Part shown: piece after piece, positions 1-10,040 of the stretch
Numbering within the stretch: position 1 is the stretch's first letter
Layout: every line of letters begins with the position of its first letter
From: Bradyrhizobium sp. CCGB12
GTDB lineage: Bacteria > Pseudomonadota > Alphaproteobacteria > Rhizobiales > Xanthobacteraceae
Length of the DNA stretch: 64,000 nt
NCBI RefSeq assembly: GCF_024199845.1
Contig: NZ_JANADO010000001.1
Location: 558,001 to 622,000, forward strand
Direction: 5' to 3'
Made by a program: the position numbers and the translations under genes
The notes under the pieces: generated by a model
Told to the model about the DNA's origin: nothing
Databases searched by the model: none
Seen by the model: only the letters and a program-made list of their open reading frames with translations

Positions 1-132
1 GTGCTGATCGTGCTGCTCAACAGCGTGCTGTCGATCATGGACATGCCCGAGGCGGGCCGCCAAGTGATCTACGGCCTCGTCATCATCTTCATGTTGCTGG
101 TCTACGGTCGCGGCGAACGTGTCACGAGTTGA
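1..132 (+). CDS. Sugar ABC transporter permease, C-terminal fragment
   Basis: The reading frame is open from the left edge and stops at 130-132, so only the last 43 residues of a longer gene are present. They are hydrophobic, with a final membrane segment (IYGLVIIFMLLVYG) followed by a short charged tail. This is how RbsC/BPD_transp_2 permeases end, where the last helix follows a VLNNGL-like loop (here LLNSVLSIMD). Such permeases import sugars with a periplasmic binding protein and an RbsA-type ATPase, which would lie left of the window. The adjacent SMP-30 lactonase is on the opposite strand but fits a sugar-catabolic locus. The family call rests on a short piece. Confidence 0.6.
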   Translation: MLIVLLNSVLSIMDMPEAGRQVIYGLVIIFMLLVYGRGERVTS

Positions 133-165
133 CGCGACACGTTCGATCTCGTCGCGACCGTTGTC

Positions 166-1065
166 TTACACCGCCGCCCGCGTGTTGAGATAGATCGAAT
201 ACAGCGAGGTCTGTCCGCAGATGTAGAGGCGGTTGCGGCGTGGGCCGCCGAAGCAGACATTGGCGACGATCTCGCCGATCGGAACCGTGCCGAGATGCGT
301 GCCGTCGGCTGCGTAGCAGAATACGCCGCGGCCGGCCGACGTCCAGATGTTGCCCTGGATGTCGCAGCGGAAGCCGTCATAGAGCCCGTCCGGGCATGTC
401 GCAAACAGCGAGGCCTCTCCGACTGTCTGTCCTTTGACCTCATAGGACCAGATCGTCGGCGGCAGCCCGCGGACATGCGTCGCGCCGGTGTCGGCGACAT
501 AGAGCCGTGTCTCGTCGGGCGAGAAGGCCAGCCCGTTGGGCTGCACGCGGTCGGACACGACGCGCGTGATGGCACCGGTGCTGCCGTCGATCCGGTAGAC
601 GTTGGACGCGCCGATCTCGGACGGGCTCTGCTGTCCTTCATAGTCGCTGTCGATGCCGTAAGTCGGATCGGAGAACCAGATCGAATTGTCTGATTTGACC
701 ACGACGTCATTGGGCGAATTCAGTCGGCGGCCCTCGAACCCGTCGGCCAGCACGGTGATCGAGCCGTCGTGCTCGGTCCGGGTGACGCGCCGCATGAAGT
801 GCTCGCAACTGATCAACCGTCCCTGGCGGTCGGTCGTGTTACCGTTGGAATTGAAGCTCGGTGAGCGGAACACCGACACCGATCCGTCGGTCTCGTCGAA
901 CCGCATCATCCGGTTGTTCGGAATGTCGGACCAGATGAGGTAGCGTCCGGCCGGGAAGTAGGCGGGGCCTTCGGCCCAGCGGCAACCGGTGGTGAGCTTT
1001 TCGAGATTGACATGGCCGATAACCAGCCGCTCGAAGCGAGGGTCGTGAGCGACATAGGGGAGCAT
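166..1065 (-). CDS. SMP-30/gluconolactonase/LRE family protein
   Basis: This 299-residue protein has the six-bladed propeller signature of SMP-30/gluconolactonase enzymes, which hydrolyse sugar lactones using a bound divalent metal. Visible family motifs are WAEGPAY near residue 31 (metal-binding Glu), SPNDVV near 117 (conserved Asn), and PNGLAFSPDE followed by LYVADTG near 177-193. There is no signal peptide, so it should be cytoplasmic. It lies next to a sugar ABC permease, which suggests a role in oxidative sugar catabolism. The start has a purine-rich AAGGAGG just upstream on the minus strand. The substrate cannot be read from the sequence. Confidence 0.85.
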   Translation of the reverse strand: MLPYVAHDPRFERLVIGHVNLEKLTTGCRWAEGPAYFPAGRYLIWSDIPNNRMMRFDETDGSVSVFRSPSFNSNGNTTDRQGRLISCEHFMRRVTRTEHDGSITVLADGFEGRRLNSPNDVVVKSDNSIWFSDPTYGIDSDYEGQQSPSEIGASNVYRIDGSTGAITRVVSDRVQPNGLAFSPDETRLYVADTGATHVRGLPPTIWSYEVKGQTVGEASLFATCPDGLYDGFRCDIQGNIWTSAGRGVFCYAADGTHLGTVPIGEIVANVCFGGPRRNRLYICGQTSLYSIYLNTRAAV

Positions 1066-1184
1066 GCATCCTCCTTGAATGAGCCGCAGATTCTTGAAGC
1101 TGCCTGCGTGCGGTCCTTACTGTGATCGACCCTCCCAAATTTGCAAGGTGCTTCGCTTCAAGGGTGCATGGAGGCATGCGTGCC

Positions 1185-3692
1185 TCACTGCTTCAATCGG
1201 ACGGCGAGATAGCGGGCGGTCTTTCCACCGGCTCTCGCAACCTGATGCGGCGTCCCCGATGCAACGATGCGGCCGCCCTCGTCGCCGGCGCCGGGGCCGA
1301 GGTCGATGATCCAGTCGCTGTGGGAGACGACATCCATGTCGTGCTCGACCACGACCACGCTGTTGCCGGCGTCCACGATCCGCGCGAGCTGGGCGATCAA
1401 TCGCTCGACATCCCTTGGATGCAGCCCGGTGGTCGGCTCGTCCAGGATATGGAGCGTGTGACCACGTTGCGGCCGCATCAGCTCGGTCGCCAGTTTGATG
1501 CGCTGTGCTTCGCCGCCGGACAATTCGGTCGCGGATTGGCCGAGCCGGATATAGCCGAGGCCGACCTCGCGGACGACCGACAGCGACCGGTTGAGCGCGG
1601 TATCGTCGCGGAAGAAGTCGAAGGCCTCGTCGACCCGCATCGCCAGCACGTCCGCAATGGATTTGCCGCGGATCTTCACCTCGAGCGTCTTGTCGTTGTA
1701 GCGCGCGCCCTTGCAGGTCGGGCAGGGTGCATAGACGCTGGGCAGGAATAGAAGCTCGACGCAGACGAAACCCTCGCCCTCGCAGGTCGCGCAGCGGCCT
1801 TTCGCGACATTGAACGAGAAGCGTCCGGCATCGTAGCGGCGGGACTTGGCCTGCGGCGTCGCCGCGAACAGCCGCCGCACGTAGTCGAACAGGCCGGTAT
1901 AGGTTGCAAGGTTGGACCGTGGCGTGCGGCCGATCGGCTTCTGATCGACCACGACGAGACGATTCACCCGATCCAGGCCGGCAACAATCTTGCCGCCCAA
2001 CGTCTCGACCGTGGGCGAAAGACTATCGTCGTCATCGTCGGCAAGGGCATGGCCGAGATGTTCGGCCATGGCCTCGACGAGAAACTGACTGATCAGGCTC
2101 GATTTGCCGGAGCCCGACACGCCTGTCACGCTGGCGAGGACGCCCAGGGGAATATCGACGTCGAGGCCGCGAAGGTTGTTGCGGGTCACGCCCCTGAGCT
2201 TGAGATGCCCGATCGGTTCGCGACGGACCGTCGGCAGCGGCTGTCGTGGATGTACGAGGTAGTTGGCGGTCCGCGATTCCTCGACTTGGCCGAGCCCTGC
2301 CGGCGGCCCGCTATAGAGGATGCTTCCGCCGTTCTCGCCGGCCTCAGGCCCGACATCCACGAGCCAGTCGGCACGCCTGATCACCTCGATCTCATGCTCG
2401 ACCACGAATATCGAATTGCCCGCGTGCTTCAACCGATCGAGCGCCCGCAGCAGCGCCTCGGTATCGGCGGGATGCAGGCCCGCTGAGGGCTCGTCGAGCA
2501 CGTAGACGACGCCGAACAGGTTGGAGCGGACCTGCGTCGCAAGACGCAGTCGTTGCAGCTCGCCCGGCGACAGCGTCGGCGTGCTGCGCTCGCAAGCGAG
2601 GTAGCCAAGCCCAAGGTCGAGCAGGACGGTCAGCCGTGCCGACAGGTCCTCGCAGATGCGCCTGGCGACGACGACCTTCTCCGACTTGTCGGTCGAAGCC
2701 TTTGCGAATGGCTTGATGAGCTCCTGCAGCTCCTTGAGCGGCAGGTGCGACATCTCGGCGATGTTGAGGCCGGCGAACTTGACCTTGAGCGCCTCGGGCT
2801 TCAGCCGCGTGCCATGGCAGGTCGGGCAGTCCTGGGTGATCATGAATTGCGCGACCCGGCGCTTCATCATCGCGCTCTCGGACTTGGCATAGGTCTGCAT
2901 CACGTAGCGCTTGGCGCCGGTGAACGTGCCCTGGTAACTCGGCTCCTCCTTGCGACGCAGGGCGCGTTTGACTTCGGCTGCATCGTAACCGGCGTAGACC
3001 GGAACGGTCGGCTGCTCCTCCGTGAACAGGATCCAGTCGCGGTCCTTCCTGGGCAGCTCGCGCCAGGGCTTGTCGACGTCATAGCCAAGCGTCGTCAGGA
3101 TGTCCCTGAGGTTCTGGCCCTGCCAGGCACTCGGCCAGGCCGCGACGGCGCGCTCGCGGATCGTCTTGGTGTCGTCGGGCACCATGGACTTCTCGGTGAC
3201 GTCAAGCATCCTGCCGATACCGTGACAGGTTGGGCAGGCTCCTTCCGGCGTGTTCGGCGAGAATGCCTCCGCATAGAGCATCGCTTGTCCCCGCGGATAG
3301 TCGCCGGCGCGGGAGTAGAGCATCCTGAGCAGGTTCGAGATGGTGGTCACGCTGCCGACCGACGACCGTGTCGTCGGTGCGCCGCGCTGCTGCTGGAGCG
3401 CCACGGCGGGCGGCAGGCCTTCGATGTCGTCGACTTCAGGGATCTGCATCTGGTGGAAGAGGCGCCGCGCGTAGGGCGACACCGACTCCAGATAGCGCCG
3501 TTGCGCCTCGGCGTAGATCGTCCCGAAGGCGAGCGAGGATTTCCCCGAGCCCGACACGCCCGTGAAAACGACAAGGGCGTTGCGCGGAATGCGAACATCG
3601 ACGTTCCTAAGGTTGTGCTCGCGCGCGCCACGCACCCGGACGAAGCCGTCGTCCTGTATCAGACTGTCGGGTTGTCTCGGTCGGTCGTCCAT
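1185..3692 (-). CDS. uvrA2: UvrA-like ATPase (UvrA2/DrrC type)
   Basis: At 835 residues this is about 100 shorter than housekeeping UvrA. It has two ABC ATPase modules: Walker [10 protein letters not shown] near residues 45-53, repeated near 530, with signature motifs LSPGELQR and LSGGEAQR. Four CxxC pairs (CPTCHG twice, CATCEG, CPTCKG) form zinc modules that bind DNA. The region after the first Walker A goes straight to YARRLFHQ, and the UvrB-binding insertion appears reduced, as in UvrA2/class III proteins. Those are linked to tolerance of DNA-binding drugs rather than standard excision repair. Its role here is inferred from the family. It appears to be monocistronic. Confidence 0.88.
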   Translation of the reverse strand: MDDRPRQPDSLIQDDGFVRVRGAREHNLRNVDVRIPRNALVVFTGVSGSGKSSLAFGTIYAEAQRRYLESVSPYARRLFHQMQIPEVDDIEGLPPAVALQQQRGAPTTRSSVGSVTTISNLLRMLYSRAGDYPRGQAMLYAEAFSPNTPEGACPTCHGIGRMLDVTEKSMVPDDTKTIRERAVAAWPSAWQGQNLRDILTTLGYDVDKPWRELPRKDRDWILFTEEQPTVPVYAGYDAAEVKRALRRKEEPSYQGTFTGAKRYVMQTYAKSESAMMKRRVAQFMITQDCPTCHGTRLKPEALKVKFAGLNIAEMSHLPLKELQELIKPFAKASTDKSEKVVVARRICEDLSARLTVLLDLGLGYLACERSTPTLSPGELQRLRLATQVRSNLFGVVYVLDEPSAGLHPADTEALLRALDRLKHAGNSIFVVEHEIEVIRRADWLVDVGPEAGENGGSILYSGPPAGLGQVEESRTANYLVHPRQPLPTVRREPIGHLKLRGVTRNNLRGLDVDIPLGVLASVTGVSGSGKSSLISQFLVEAMAEHLGHALADDDDDSLSPTVETLGGKIVAGLDRVNRLVVVDQKPIGRTPRSNLATYTGLFDYVRRLFAATPQAKSRRYDAGRFSFNVAKGRCATCEGEGFVCVELLFLPSVYAPCPTCKGARYNDKTLEVKIRGKSIADVLAMRVDEAFDFFRDDTALNRSLSVVREVGLGYIRLGQSATELSGGEAQRIKLATELMRPQRGHTLHILDEPTTGLHPRDVERLIAQLARIVDAGNSVVVVEHDMDVVSHSDWIIDLGPGAGDEGGRIVASGTPHQVARAGGKTARYLAVRLKQ

Positions 3693-3788
3693 CTGGCTTC
3701 TCCAGCTCCCCGTGGGAGAGATTAACGGCAGGATCGCAGGATGGGTCCCAAGATGCCAGCGGGCCGGTTGCGTCTGCGCAAAGCGAAG

Positions 3789-3814
3789 GCCCGTCGCTGC
3801 TACGCGACGGGCCT
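3789..3814 (-). terminator. Hairpin downstream of the binding-protein gene
   Basis: A perfect 10-bp stem (GGCCCGTCGC/GCGACGGGCC) with a 6-nt loop lies between the end of the minus-strand binding-protein gene (3871) and the start of uvrA2. It is followed on the minus strand by only a weak T-rich stretch. It probably ends the liv transcript. Confidence 0.6.
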
Positions 3815-3870
3815 CGCATCTGTGGTGAGATACTTGGACGCTGGCTGCTCCAGCGTCCGGGATCGGCTGA

Positions 3871-5112
3871 TTACTGCGACAGCTTCACGAAGCTCGGAAA
3901 CTTCATCTTGCCTTCCGCGATTTTCTCGGGCCAGACCACGACCTGCTTGGAGTCCTGCCACTGGAAGACGAGGCCGGAGACAGTGTCGGGGCCTGACTTG
4001 ATGCCGTGGGTGAACTCGTCGTTCTTGCCGTAGAACTGGATCTTGCCGATCGTGCCCTCGTAGTCGGTCTTCTCGAGCTCGGCGACCATCTTGTCGGGAT
4101 CGGTCGAGCCGGCGCGCTTGATGGCGTCGGTGATGATGTAGACCTCGTCATAGGCGGTGTAGCCGGTATAGGCCGGCGGCGTGCCGAACTTGGCCTTGAA
4201 GGCGGCGGCGAACGGCTTGGTCTTGGAGGTCACCGCGACGTCGGGTGTTGCGACCGCCAGCGACGGCACGCCGTCGGCCGCGCCATTGGTGTCCTTCCAG
4301 AAGGTCGGGCTCAGCGCCTGCGCGCTGATGCCGAACATCGGGATCGGCACCTGCTGGTTCTTCCACTGCACGGTCGGCTGCACGCCGACATGCGAGATGC
4401 CGGTCACGATCACGTCCGGCTTCTTGCTTTCGATGTTGTTGAAGATCGGCGTGAAGTCGGTGGTGTCAGGGGAGAAGCGCACGTGCTCGACCACCTTGAG
4501 ACCGGCCTTCGGGAGACATGCCTCGTAGCCGACGTCAAGCGGCTTGGTCCAGGCCGCGTCTTCGCTCATGATTGCGACCGTCTTGAACTTGAGCTTGTCG
4601 ACGAGGAGATCCTTGGCGGCATCGCAGACGAGCTGGGCCTGGGCGGCCGAGGTCAGGTAGCCGTGGAAGGTGTACTTGTTCTTCTCGTAGTCGTTGTGAA
4701 TCGCCTTGGTGATCTCGTTCGAGGCGGCACCCGGCGTGATCAGCGGCATCTTCAGCCGCGCGGCCCAGGGCTCCAGCGCCAGCACGACCTCGCTGATATA
4801 GCTCGCGATGACAGCCGAGACCTTGTCCTCGCTCACGGCGCGCTGGAAGGCGCGCACGGAGTCTGCCGACGAGCTCTTGTTGTCGTAGGTGACGATCTCG
4901 ACCTTGCGGCCGAGAATGCCGCCCTTGGCGTTGATCTCGTCGGCGGCGATCTGCGCGCCCCCCGGTGTCGCCGCGCCGGCGATCGATTGCACCTCGGCGA
5001 TGACGCCGATCTTGATGGGAGCATTCGACTGCGCGTAGGCGGGCGCGGCAAGGCACAGCGCCAGTGCGGAGGCGAGGAAGCTGCTGCCGAGAATTGATGG
5101 TCGCATGGTCAT
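3871..5112 (-). CDS. Branched-chain amino-acid-type ABC transporter binding protein (copy 1)
   Basis: This 413-residue periplasmic protein starts with a clear signal peptide (hydrophobic core about 8-22, cleavage after APAYAQ). The Peripla_BP_6/LivJ fold follows (PIKIGVIAEVQS, a GGAQIAADEINAKGG segment, SYISEVVLALEP). Such proteins capture amino acids or related compounds for LivHMGF transporters. It is the last gene of the minus-strand transporter cluster and closely resembles the binding protein at 8540-9784, sharing for example HVGVQPTVQWKNQQVPIPMF. Two paralogous receptors therefore flank one membrane unit. AAAGGGAA precedes the start. The ligand is unknown. Confidence 0.92.
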   Translation of the reverse strand: MTMRPSILGSSFLASALALCLAAPAYAQSNAPIKIGVIAEVQSIAGAATPGGAQIAADEINAKGGILGRKVEIVTYDNKSSSADSVRAFQRAVSEDKVSAVIASYISEVVLALEPWAARLKMPLITPGAASNEITKAIHNDYEKNKYTFHGYLTSAAQAQLVCDAAKDLLVDKLKFKTVAIMSEDAAWTKPLDVGYEACLPKAGLKVVEHVRFSPDTTDFTPIFNNIESKKPDVIVTGISHVGVQPTVQWKNQQVPIPMFGISAQALSPTFWKDTNGAADGVPSLAVATPDVAVTSKTKPFAAAFKAKFGTPPAYTGYTAYDEVYIITDAIKRAGSTDPDKMVAELEKTDYEGTIGKIQFYGKNDEFTHGIKSGPDTVSGLVFQWQDSKQVVVWPEKIAEGKMKFPSFVKLSQ

Positions 5113-5148
5113 TTCCCTTTCTATTGCTTTTTGTTGATGTTGGCGGAC

Positions 5149-6633
5149 TCAAAGAAAATCGGCGCCGGCTTCGCTGGCGAAGCGGCCAGGATCACCCTCC
5201 CAGACGATCCGTGCATGCTCCAGCACATAGACGCGGTCGGCATGGGGCAGCGCGAAGGTCACGTTCTGCTCGCCGAGCAGTACCGTGATCGACGTGGTCT
5301 GCCGCAGCTTCGTCAGCGCCTTGGACAATTGCTCGAGGATAACGGGGGCAAGGCCCAGCGTCGGCTCGTCCAGGATCAGGATCTGCGGCTGCATCATCAG
5401 GGCGCGGCCGATCGCCAGCATCTGCTGCTCGCCGCCTGACAGCGTCTGCGCCATCTGGCCTTGGCGCTCCTTCAGGATCGGGAAGAGCTCGAACAGCCAG
5501 GCGAGCTGCGCCGCGCGCTTGTCGTCGGCAAGATGCTGGCCGCCGAGATCGAGGTTTTCGCGCACGCTCATCTCGCCGAACAGCTCGCGCGATTCCGGGC
5601 ATTGCACGAGGCCGCTGCGCGCGATCTTCGCCGGGCTCGTGCCGCGCAGTCTCTCGCCGCCGCGCACGATCTCGCCGCTATAGGGCAGGAAGCCGGAGAT
5701 GGTGTTGAACAGCGTGGTCTTGCCGGCGCCGTTGAGGCCGACGATGGAGACGAACTCGCCCTCGTGGACGTGGATGGAGACGTTCTCCAGCGCCTGCGCC
5801 TTGCCGTAGAACACGCTGACATTCTCGACCTGGAGCAGCGGCACCTTGTCCTTGAAGCTGGTTTCGGGCCGCGCGTGGGTCTCGATCGCGCCGCCGAGAT
5901 AGACCCGGCGCACCGTCTCGTTCTTCATGACCTCGTCGGCCTTGCCGGTGACGATCTCCTCACCGAGATACATTGCGAGCACGCGATCGACGAGGGCGGC
6001 GACGCTCTTGACGTTGTGGTCGACCAGCATCACCGCGCGGCCCTCGTCGCGAAAGCTGCGGATCAGGTCGGAGAACATCTCGACCTCGGCGCGCGTCAAC
6101 CCGGCGAAGGGCTCATCCACCAGCACGACTTTGGGATCACGCGCGATAGCCTTGGCAAGCTCCAGCCGGCGGAGGTCGGCGAAGGGCAGCGTCGGCGGAC
6201 GGCGATTCATCACGGCGCCAAGCCCGACGCGGTCGGCGATCCATTTGGCGCGTTCGACCAGCGTCTTGTCGGGGAACAGCATGAACAGGCTGTCCGGCAG
6301 CAGCGCGACCAGAATGTTCTCCAGCACCGTCTGCCGGTTCAGCGGCCGCGAGTGCTGGAACACCATGCCAAAGCCTTTGCGCGCGATCTTGTGCGCGGGC
6401 AGGCCGGCGACGTTCTCGCCTTCGAAGATCACCTCGCCGGCGGTTGGGCGCTCGATGCCCATGACGCTCTTCATCGCGGTCGACTTGCCCGAGCCGTTCG
6501 GTCCGATCAGGCCAAAGATCTCCCCGGCATTGACCTCGAAGCCGAGGTTCTTCACCGCCGTCAGGCCGCCGAAGCGTTTTGTCAGGCCGCGGACTTCGAG
6601 CACGGCGCGGTTTGAAAGCCTCATATCCATCAC
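5149..6633 (-). CDS. livGF: Fused LivG-LivF ABC transporter ATPase
   Basis: This 494-residue protein carries two complete ATPase domains that are usually separate LivG and LivF proteins. The N-terminal half has Walker A GPNGSGKS and the LivG-like hallmark VFQHSRPL. The second half starts near residue 268 with Walker A GLNGAGKT, then signature LSGGEQQM and Walker B LILDEPTLGLAP. The first half has the variant signature FADLRRLELAKA and Walker B VVLVDEPFAGL. It powers import with LivH and LivM. The start is GTG at 6633 or ATG at 6630, overlapping the LivM stop. The linker (about 235-265) reads smoothly with no sign of a sequencing join. Confidence 0.93.
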   Translation of the reverse strand: MMDMRLSNRAVLEVRGLTKRFGGLTAVKNLGFEVNAGEIFGLIGPNGSGKSTAMKSVMGIERPTAGEVIFEGENVAGLPAHKIARKGFGMVFQHSRPLNRQTVLENILVALLPDSLFMLFPDKTLVERAKWIADRVGLGAVMNRRPPTLPFADLRRLELAKAIARDPKVVLVDEPFAGLTRAEVEMFSDLIRSFRDEGRAVMLVDHNVKSVAALVDRVLAMYLGEEIVTGKADEVMKNETVRRVYLGGAIETHARPETSFKDKVPLLQVENVSVFYGKAQALENVSIHVHEGEFVSIVGLNGAGKTTLFNTISGFLPYSGEIVRGGERLRGTSPAKIARSGLVQCPESRELFGEMSVRENLDLGGQHLADDKRAAQLAWLFELFPILKERQGQMAQTLSGGEQQMLAIGRALMMQPQILILDEPTLGLAPVILEQLSKALTKLRQTTSITVLLGEQNVTFALPHADRVYVLEHARIVWEGDPGRFASEAGADFL

Positions 6634-7556
6634 GAGCGCGCCTCACGCGAGAGGGCCGCTCCGAGGAAGCCGCCGGGGAAGAACAGCACGACGAGAAGCG
6701 CGACCGCCGAGACGATGAAGGTCGCGAGCTCGCCGGTCGGCCGCAAAAATTCGCCGGCGACGATCAGGAAGATCGCGCCGAGAGCGGCACCAAGCACGGT
6801 GCGGCGGCCGCCGAGCACGGCCGAGACGATCACGTTCACGCCGACCGCGACGTCGACGACGGTGCCGACCGAGGCGGTGCCGAAATAGAACACCAGGAGT
6901 GCCCCCGAAAGCCCGGAGAAGAACGCGCTGACGATGAAGGCGGCGAGCTTGTGCTTGACGATGTTGAAGCCGAGCGCGCCGGCCTGCACCGGATCCTGGC
7001 CGCTGGCCTGGAGCACGAGGCCGATCGGTGATTGCGACAGGCCGTAGAGGATGGCCGCCGAGATCGTCATGAAGCCGAGTGCGATCCAGTAATTGGCACC
7101 GGCATTGATGGTGATGACGTCTGGGATGGTCAGGCCGATCTCGCCGCCGGTGAGATCGGCGAACACCACGATGAAGTTCTGCAGCATCAGCACCGCGACC
7201 AGCGTGGTCAGGCCAAAATAGGGCCCGCGCACGCGCAGCGCCGGCAGTGCCAGCACGAGGCCGGCGATCACCGAAGCGAGCGCGCCGAGCACGATGCAGA
7301 GGTAAACCGACCAGCCGAACTGGGCATTCAGGATGCCGGCGGTGTAGGCGCCGACGCCGATCAGGAAGGTCGGGCCGAAGTTCACTTCGCCGGCGAAGCC
7401 GAACAGCAGATCCCAGGCCATCGCGAACACGCCGAAGTAAAAGGCGACGGTCAGCAGCCCAAGCACATAGCCGGAGACGTAGAGCGGCAGCGTGCCCGCG
7501 ATGACGACGAGCGCGACCGAGATGAAGAACAGGCGCGAGGTAAAGAAGGTGGACAT
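6630..7556 (-). CDS. livM: Branched-chain amino-acid-type ABC permease LivM
   Basis: This is a 308-residue inner-membrane permease with about eight to nine hydrophobic segments. It has the family motif AWDLLFGFAGEVNFGPTFLI (about 46-65) and the EAA-like stretch GALGFNIVKHKLAAF near 193-207. It forms the channel with LivH and contacts the fused ATPase. Its stop overlaps the start of livGF, and it begins 1 bp after livH, so the three are almost certainly co-translated. Confidence 0.92.
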   Translation of the reverse strand: MSTFFTSRLFFISVALVVIAGTLPLYVSGYVLGLLTVAFYFGVFAMAWDLLFGFAGEVNFGPTFLIGVGAYTAGILNAQFGWSVYLCIVLGALASVIAGLVLALPALRVRGPYFGLTTLVAVLMLQNFIVVFADLTGGEIGLTIPDVITINAGANYWIALGFMTISAAILYGLSQSPIGLVLQASGQDPVQAGALGFNIVKHKLAAFIVSAFFSGLSGALLVFYFGTASVGTVVDVAVGVNVIVSAVLGGRRTVLGAALGAIFLIVAGEFLRPTGELATFIVSAVALLVVLFFPGGFLGAALSREARS

Positions 7557-7557
7557 C

Positions 7558-8433
7558 TCAGCGCCTCCCCAGAAGGCCCTGGGGCCGGATGTACATCACG
7601 AACACGAGCAGCAGCAGCGCCGGGATGGTGCGATAGGCCGGCGAGACCAGATAGGCCGTCAGTGTCTCGAGATAGCCGACCACGAAGGCCGCAATCAGCG
7701 AGCCGGAGACGCTGCCGAGGCCGCCGAGCACCACGATCGAGAACGCACTCGCGGTCAGCGGTCCCACGCTGTAGGAGCTGACGCCGAGGAACATCCCGAG
7801 CAGCACCCCGGCGATGCCGGCGAGGATGCCGTAGATCCCCCATACCACAATGTAGATGTTGGTGAGCTCGAGCCCGAGCAAGGTGACGCCGCGCGGGTTC
7901 ATCGAGGCCGCCAGCACCGCCTTACCGGTGCGGGTGCGGTTCACCAGGAGCCACAGCAGCGCGATGACGAGGCAGCACACGATCGCCGTGAAGATCTCGT
8001 TGCGCGGCGTGCGGACACCGAGGATCTCGACCACGCCCTCGACGATCGGCAGCACGGTCTTGGCGTTGTTGGTGAAGAAATAGGCGATCAGCTCCTGGAT
8101 CATGATCCCCCACAGCAGCGTGCCGGTGAGGACGAAGATCTCCTTCTCTTCATTCGGGATGCGACGGGAGTCCTGGATCGGCTTCACCACCGCGAAATAG
8201 GTGGCGAAGGCTGTCAGAAGCGCGACGCCGACGCCGATCAGCGCGCCGGCATAGGTGCCGACGCCAAGCACGCTGGCGGCGGCCCAGGCCGCCACCGCTG
8301 CGGCCACCATGATGGCGCCGTGGGAGAGGTTGAGAACGCCGGAGACGCCGAAGATCAGCGTGAAGCCGGTGGCACCGAGAGCGTAGAGAGCGCTGATGGC
8401 GAAGCCATCGATCAGGATCTGGAATGCTCGCAT
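7558..8433 (-). CDS. livH: Branched-chain amino-acid-type ABC permease LivH
   Basis: This 291-residue inner-membrane permease has the LivH opening (QILIDGFAISALYALGATGF, then GVLNLSHGAIM) and the late motif GGLGSVSGSLIAAFVVG. About eight membrane segments are visible. It pairs with LivM. It is the first membrane gene after the binding protein at 8540, from which it is separated by about 105 bp containing a strong hairpin. That hairpin probably makes the binding protein more abundant than the membrane components. Confidence 0.92.
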   Translation of the reverse strand: MRAFQILIDGFAISALYALGATGFTLIFGVSGVLNLSHGAIMVAAAVAAWAAASVLGVGTYAGALIGVGVALLTAFATYFAVVKPIQDSRRIPNEEKEIFVLTGTLLWGIMIQELIAYFFTNNAKTVLPIVEGVVEILGVRTPRNEIFTAIVCCLVIALLWLLVNRTRTGKAVLAASMNPRGVTLLGLELTNIYIVVWGIYGILAGIAGVLLGMFLGVSSYSVGPLTASAFSIVVLGGLGSVSGSLIAAFVVGYLETLTAYLVSPAYRTIPALLLLVFVMYIRPQGLLGRR

Positions 8434-8504
8434 TGATGACTGGCCGCGTGGCAGTAGTGAACTGCCGCTTTGAGGGGAGGTGCTGCGGAGGGCCGCATGT
8501 GGAA

Positions 8505-8529
8505 GCTCCCGGGAGATGGTCCCGGGAGC
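8505..8529 (-). terminator. Intercistronic hairpin between binding protein and livH
   Basis: A 10-bp perfect stem (GCTCCCGGGA/TCCCGGGAGC) with a 5-nt loop lies 11 bp past the binding-protein stop codon. No long T-run follows on the minus strand, so it is likelier to be a partial terminator or a 3'-end stabiliser of the upstream message than a full stop. Confidence 0.55.
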
Positions 8530-8539
8530 ATTTGCTTGC

Positions 8540-9784
8540 CTAGTTGCTGAGCTTGATGAAGCTGGGGAATTTGACGTCGACCTTGGCGACGTCCTTCGGC
8601 CAGACCGCGCTCTGCTTGCCGTCCTGCCATTGCAGCATCAGCCCGGTGATCAGGCCTTTGCCGTATTTGATCGAGTGGGTGAACTGATCCTCCTTGCCGT
8701 AGAACTGGACGCGGCCGATCGTGCCTTCCCAGTCGGTCTTTTCCAGTGCGGAGACCAGCTTGTCGGCGTCGGTCGATCCCGCCCGCTTCACCGCGTCAGC
8801 GATGTAGTAGACCTCGTCATAGGCGGTGTAGCCGGCATAGGAGGGATAGTTGCCGAACTTCTTCTTGAAGCTTTCCGCAAACGGCACCGACTTCGGCGTC
8901 ACGGCGACGCCGGGGCCGGAGACGCCCTGATAGAGCACGCCTTCGGCGGCCTGGTTGGTGTCCTTGCCGAAGGTCTCGTTGGTCGCCTGCGAAGAGATGC
9001 CGAACATCGGGATCGGCACCTGCTGGTTCTTCCACTGCACCGTCGGCTGCACGCCGACATGGGAGATGCCGGTGATGATCACGTCGGGCTTGGAGCCTTC
9101 GATCTTGTTGAAGATCGGCGTGAAGTCAGTGGTGTCAGGCGAGAAGCGGATGTGGTCGAGCACCTTCAGCCCGATCTTGGGCAGGCATTCCTCGTAGCCG
9201 ATGTCGAGCGGCTTGGTCCAGGCGGCGTCCTCGCTCATGATGACCGCCGACTTCATGTGCATCTTGTCGACGAGCAGATCCTTGGCGGCGTCGCAAACCG
9301 AGAGCGCCAGCGCGGCCGAGGTCAGGTAGCCGTGGAAGGTGTACTTGTTCTTCTCGTAGTCGGAGTGGACGCTCTTGCTGATCTCGTTCGAGGCAGCACC
9401 GGGCGTGACGAAGGGTGTCTTCAGTCGCGACGCCCATGGCTCCAGCGCCAGCACCACCTCGCTGATGTAGCTTGCGATGACCGCGTTGACCTTGTCCTCG
9501 TTCACGGCGCGCTGGAACGCGCGCACTGAATCCGCCGAGGAGGAGTGATTGTCGTAAGAGACGATCTCGATCTTGCGGCCGTCGACGCCACCATTGGCGT
9601 TGATCTCTTCGGCGGCGAGCTGCGCCGCTTGTGGGATGGAGGCGCCGGCAATCGCCTGCGCTTCCGCGATCACGCCGATTCGAATCGGATCGGCTGCAAG
9701 TGCCGCGCCTGAGGCTGCCATCACCGCGCCCGTCGCGGCCGCACCAAGCGCAGTTCGCAATGCAACAGAGAGTGCTTTATTCAT
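8540..9784 (-). CDS. Branched-chain amino-acid-type ABC transporter binding protein (copy 2)
   Basis: This 414-residue paralogue of the protein at 3871-5112 has the same architecture: signal peptide ending ASGAALAADP, then PIRIGVIAEAQAIAGASI and the long shared block around HVGVQPTVQWKNQQ. It is first in the minus-strand cluster, upstream of livH, livM and livGF, and has its own GGGAGATAACA ribosome site. Two receptors sharing one translocator usually widen the ligand range. The nearby DadA-like oxidoreductase hints at amino-acid use, but the ligand is unknown. Confidence 0.92.
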   Translation of the reverse strand: MNKALSVALRTALGAAATGAVMAASGAALAADPIRIGVIAEAQAIAGASIPQAAQLAAEEINANGGVDGRKIEIVSYDNHSSSADSVRAFQRAVNEDKVNAVIASYISEVVLALEPWASRLKTPFVTPGAASNEISKSVHSDYEKNKYTFHGYLTSAALALSVCDAAKDLLVDKMHMKSAVIMSEDAAWTKPLDIGYEECLPKIGLKVLDHIRFSPDTTDFTPIFNKIEGSKPDVIITGISHVGVQPTVQWKNQQVPIPMFGISSQATNETFGKDTNQAAEGVLYQGVSGPGVAVTPKSVPFAESFKKKFGNYPSYAGYTAYDEVYYIADAVKRAGSTDADKLVSALEKTDWEGTIGRVQFYGKEDQFTHSIKYGKGLITGLMLQWQDGKQSAVWPKDVAKVDVKFPSFIKLSN

Positions 9785-10040
9785 GTTGTTATCTCCCTTT
9801 GAACCAAGCTTCTTTGAGCTATTGGGGCGGGACTATAACGGCGAGGGCATTCTCGGCAAGTGAAACCGCGTTCAGGATTGTGAGAAGGGGACTAAAGTCT
9901 AGCGCTGCGTAAATTGCAGGCAGGAGAAGTGCCAAACACTCATTGCGTGCGCAGGCATGCAGATTTCGTCGGCGGGCATGCGTGGGTATCAACGGCTGAG
10001 AGCAATCCGCGGTTGACGAGCCGCACTGTCGTCAAGCGGG

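Noticed and set aside
2553..3725. A 390-codon plus-strand frame opposite uvrA2
   Set aside because: It is antisense to a gene with intact ABC and zinc motifs. Its own protein is Arg/Val/Asp-rich with no fold, as expected from high-GC shadow frames.
7492..8436. Long plus-strand frame opposite livH
   Set aside because: It is very rich in His, Asp, Glu and Arg and is the mirror image of a membrane-protein gene. LivH motifs on the other strand are complete.
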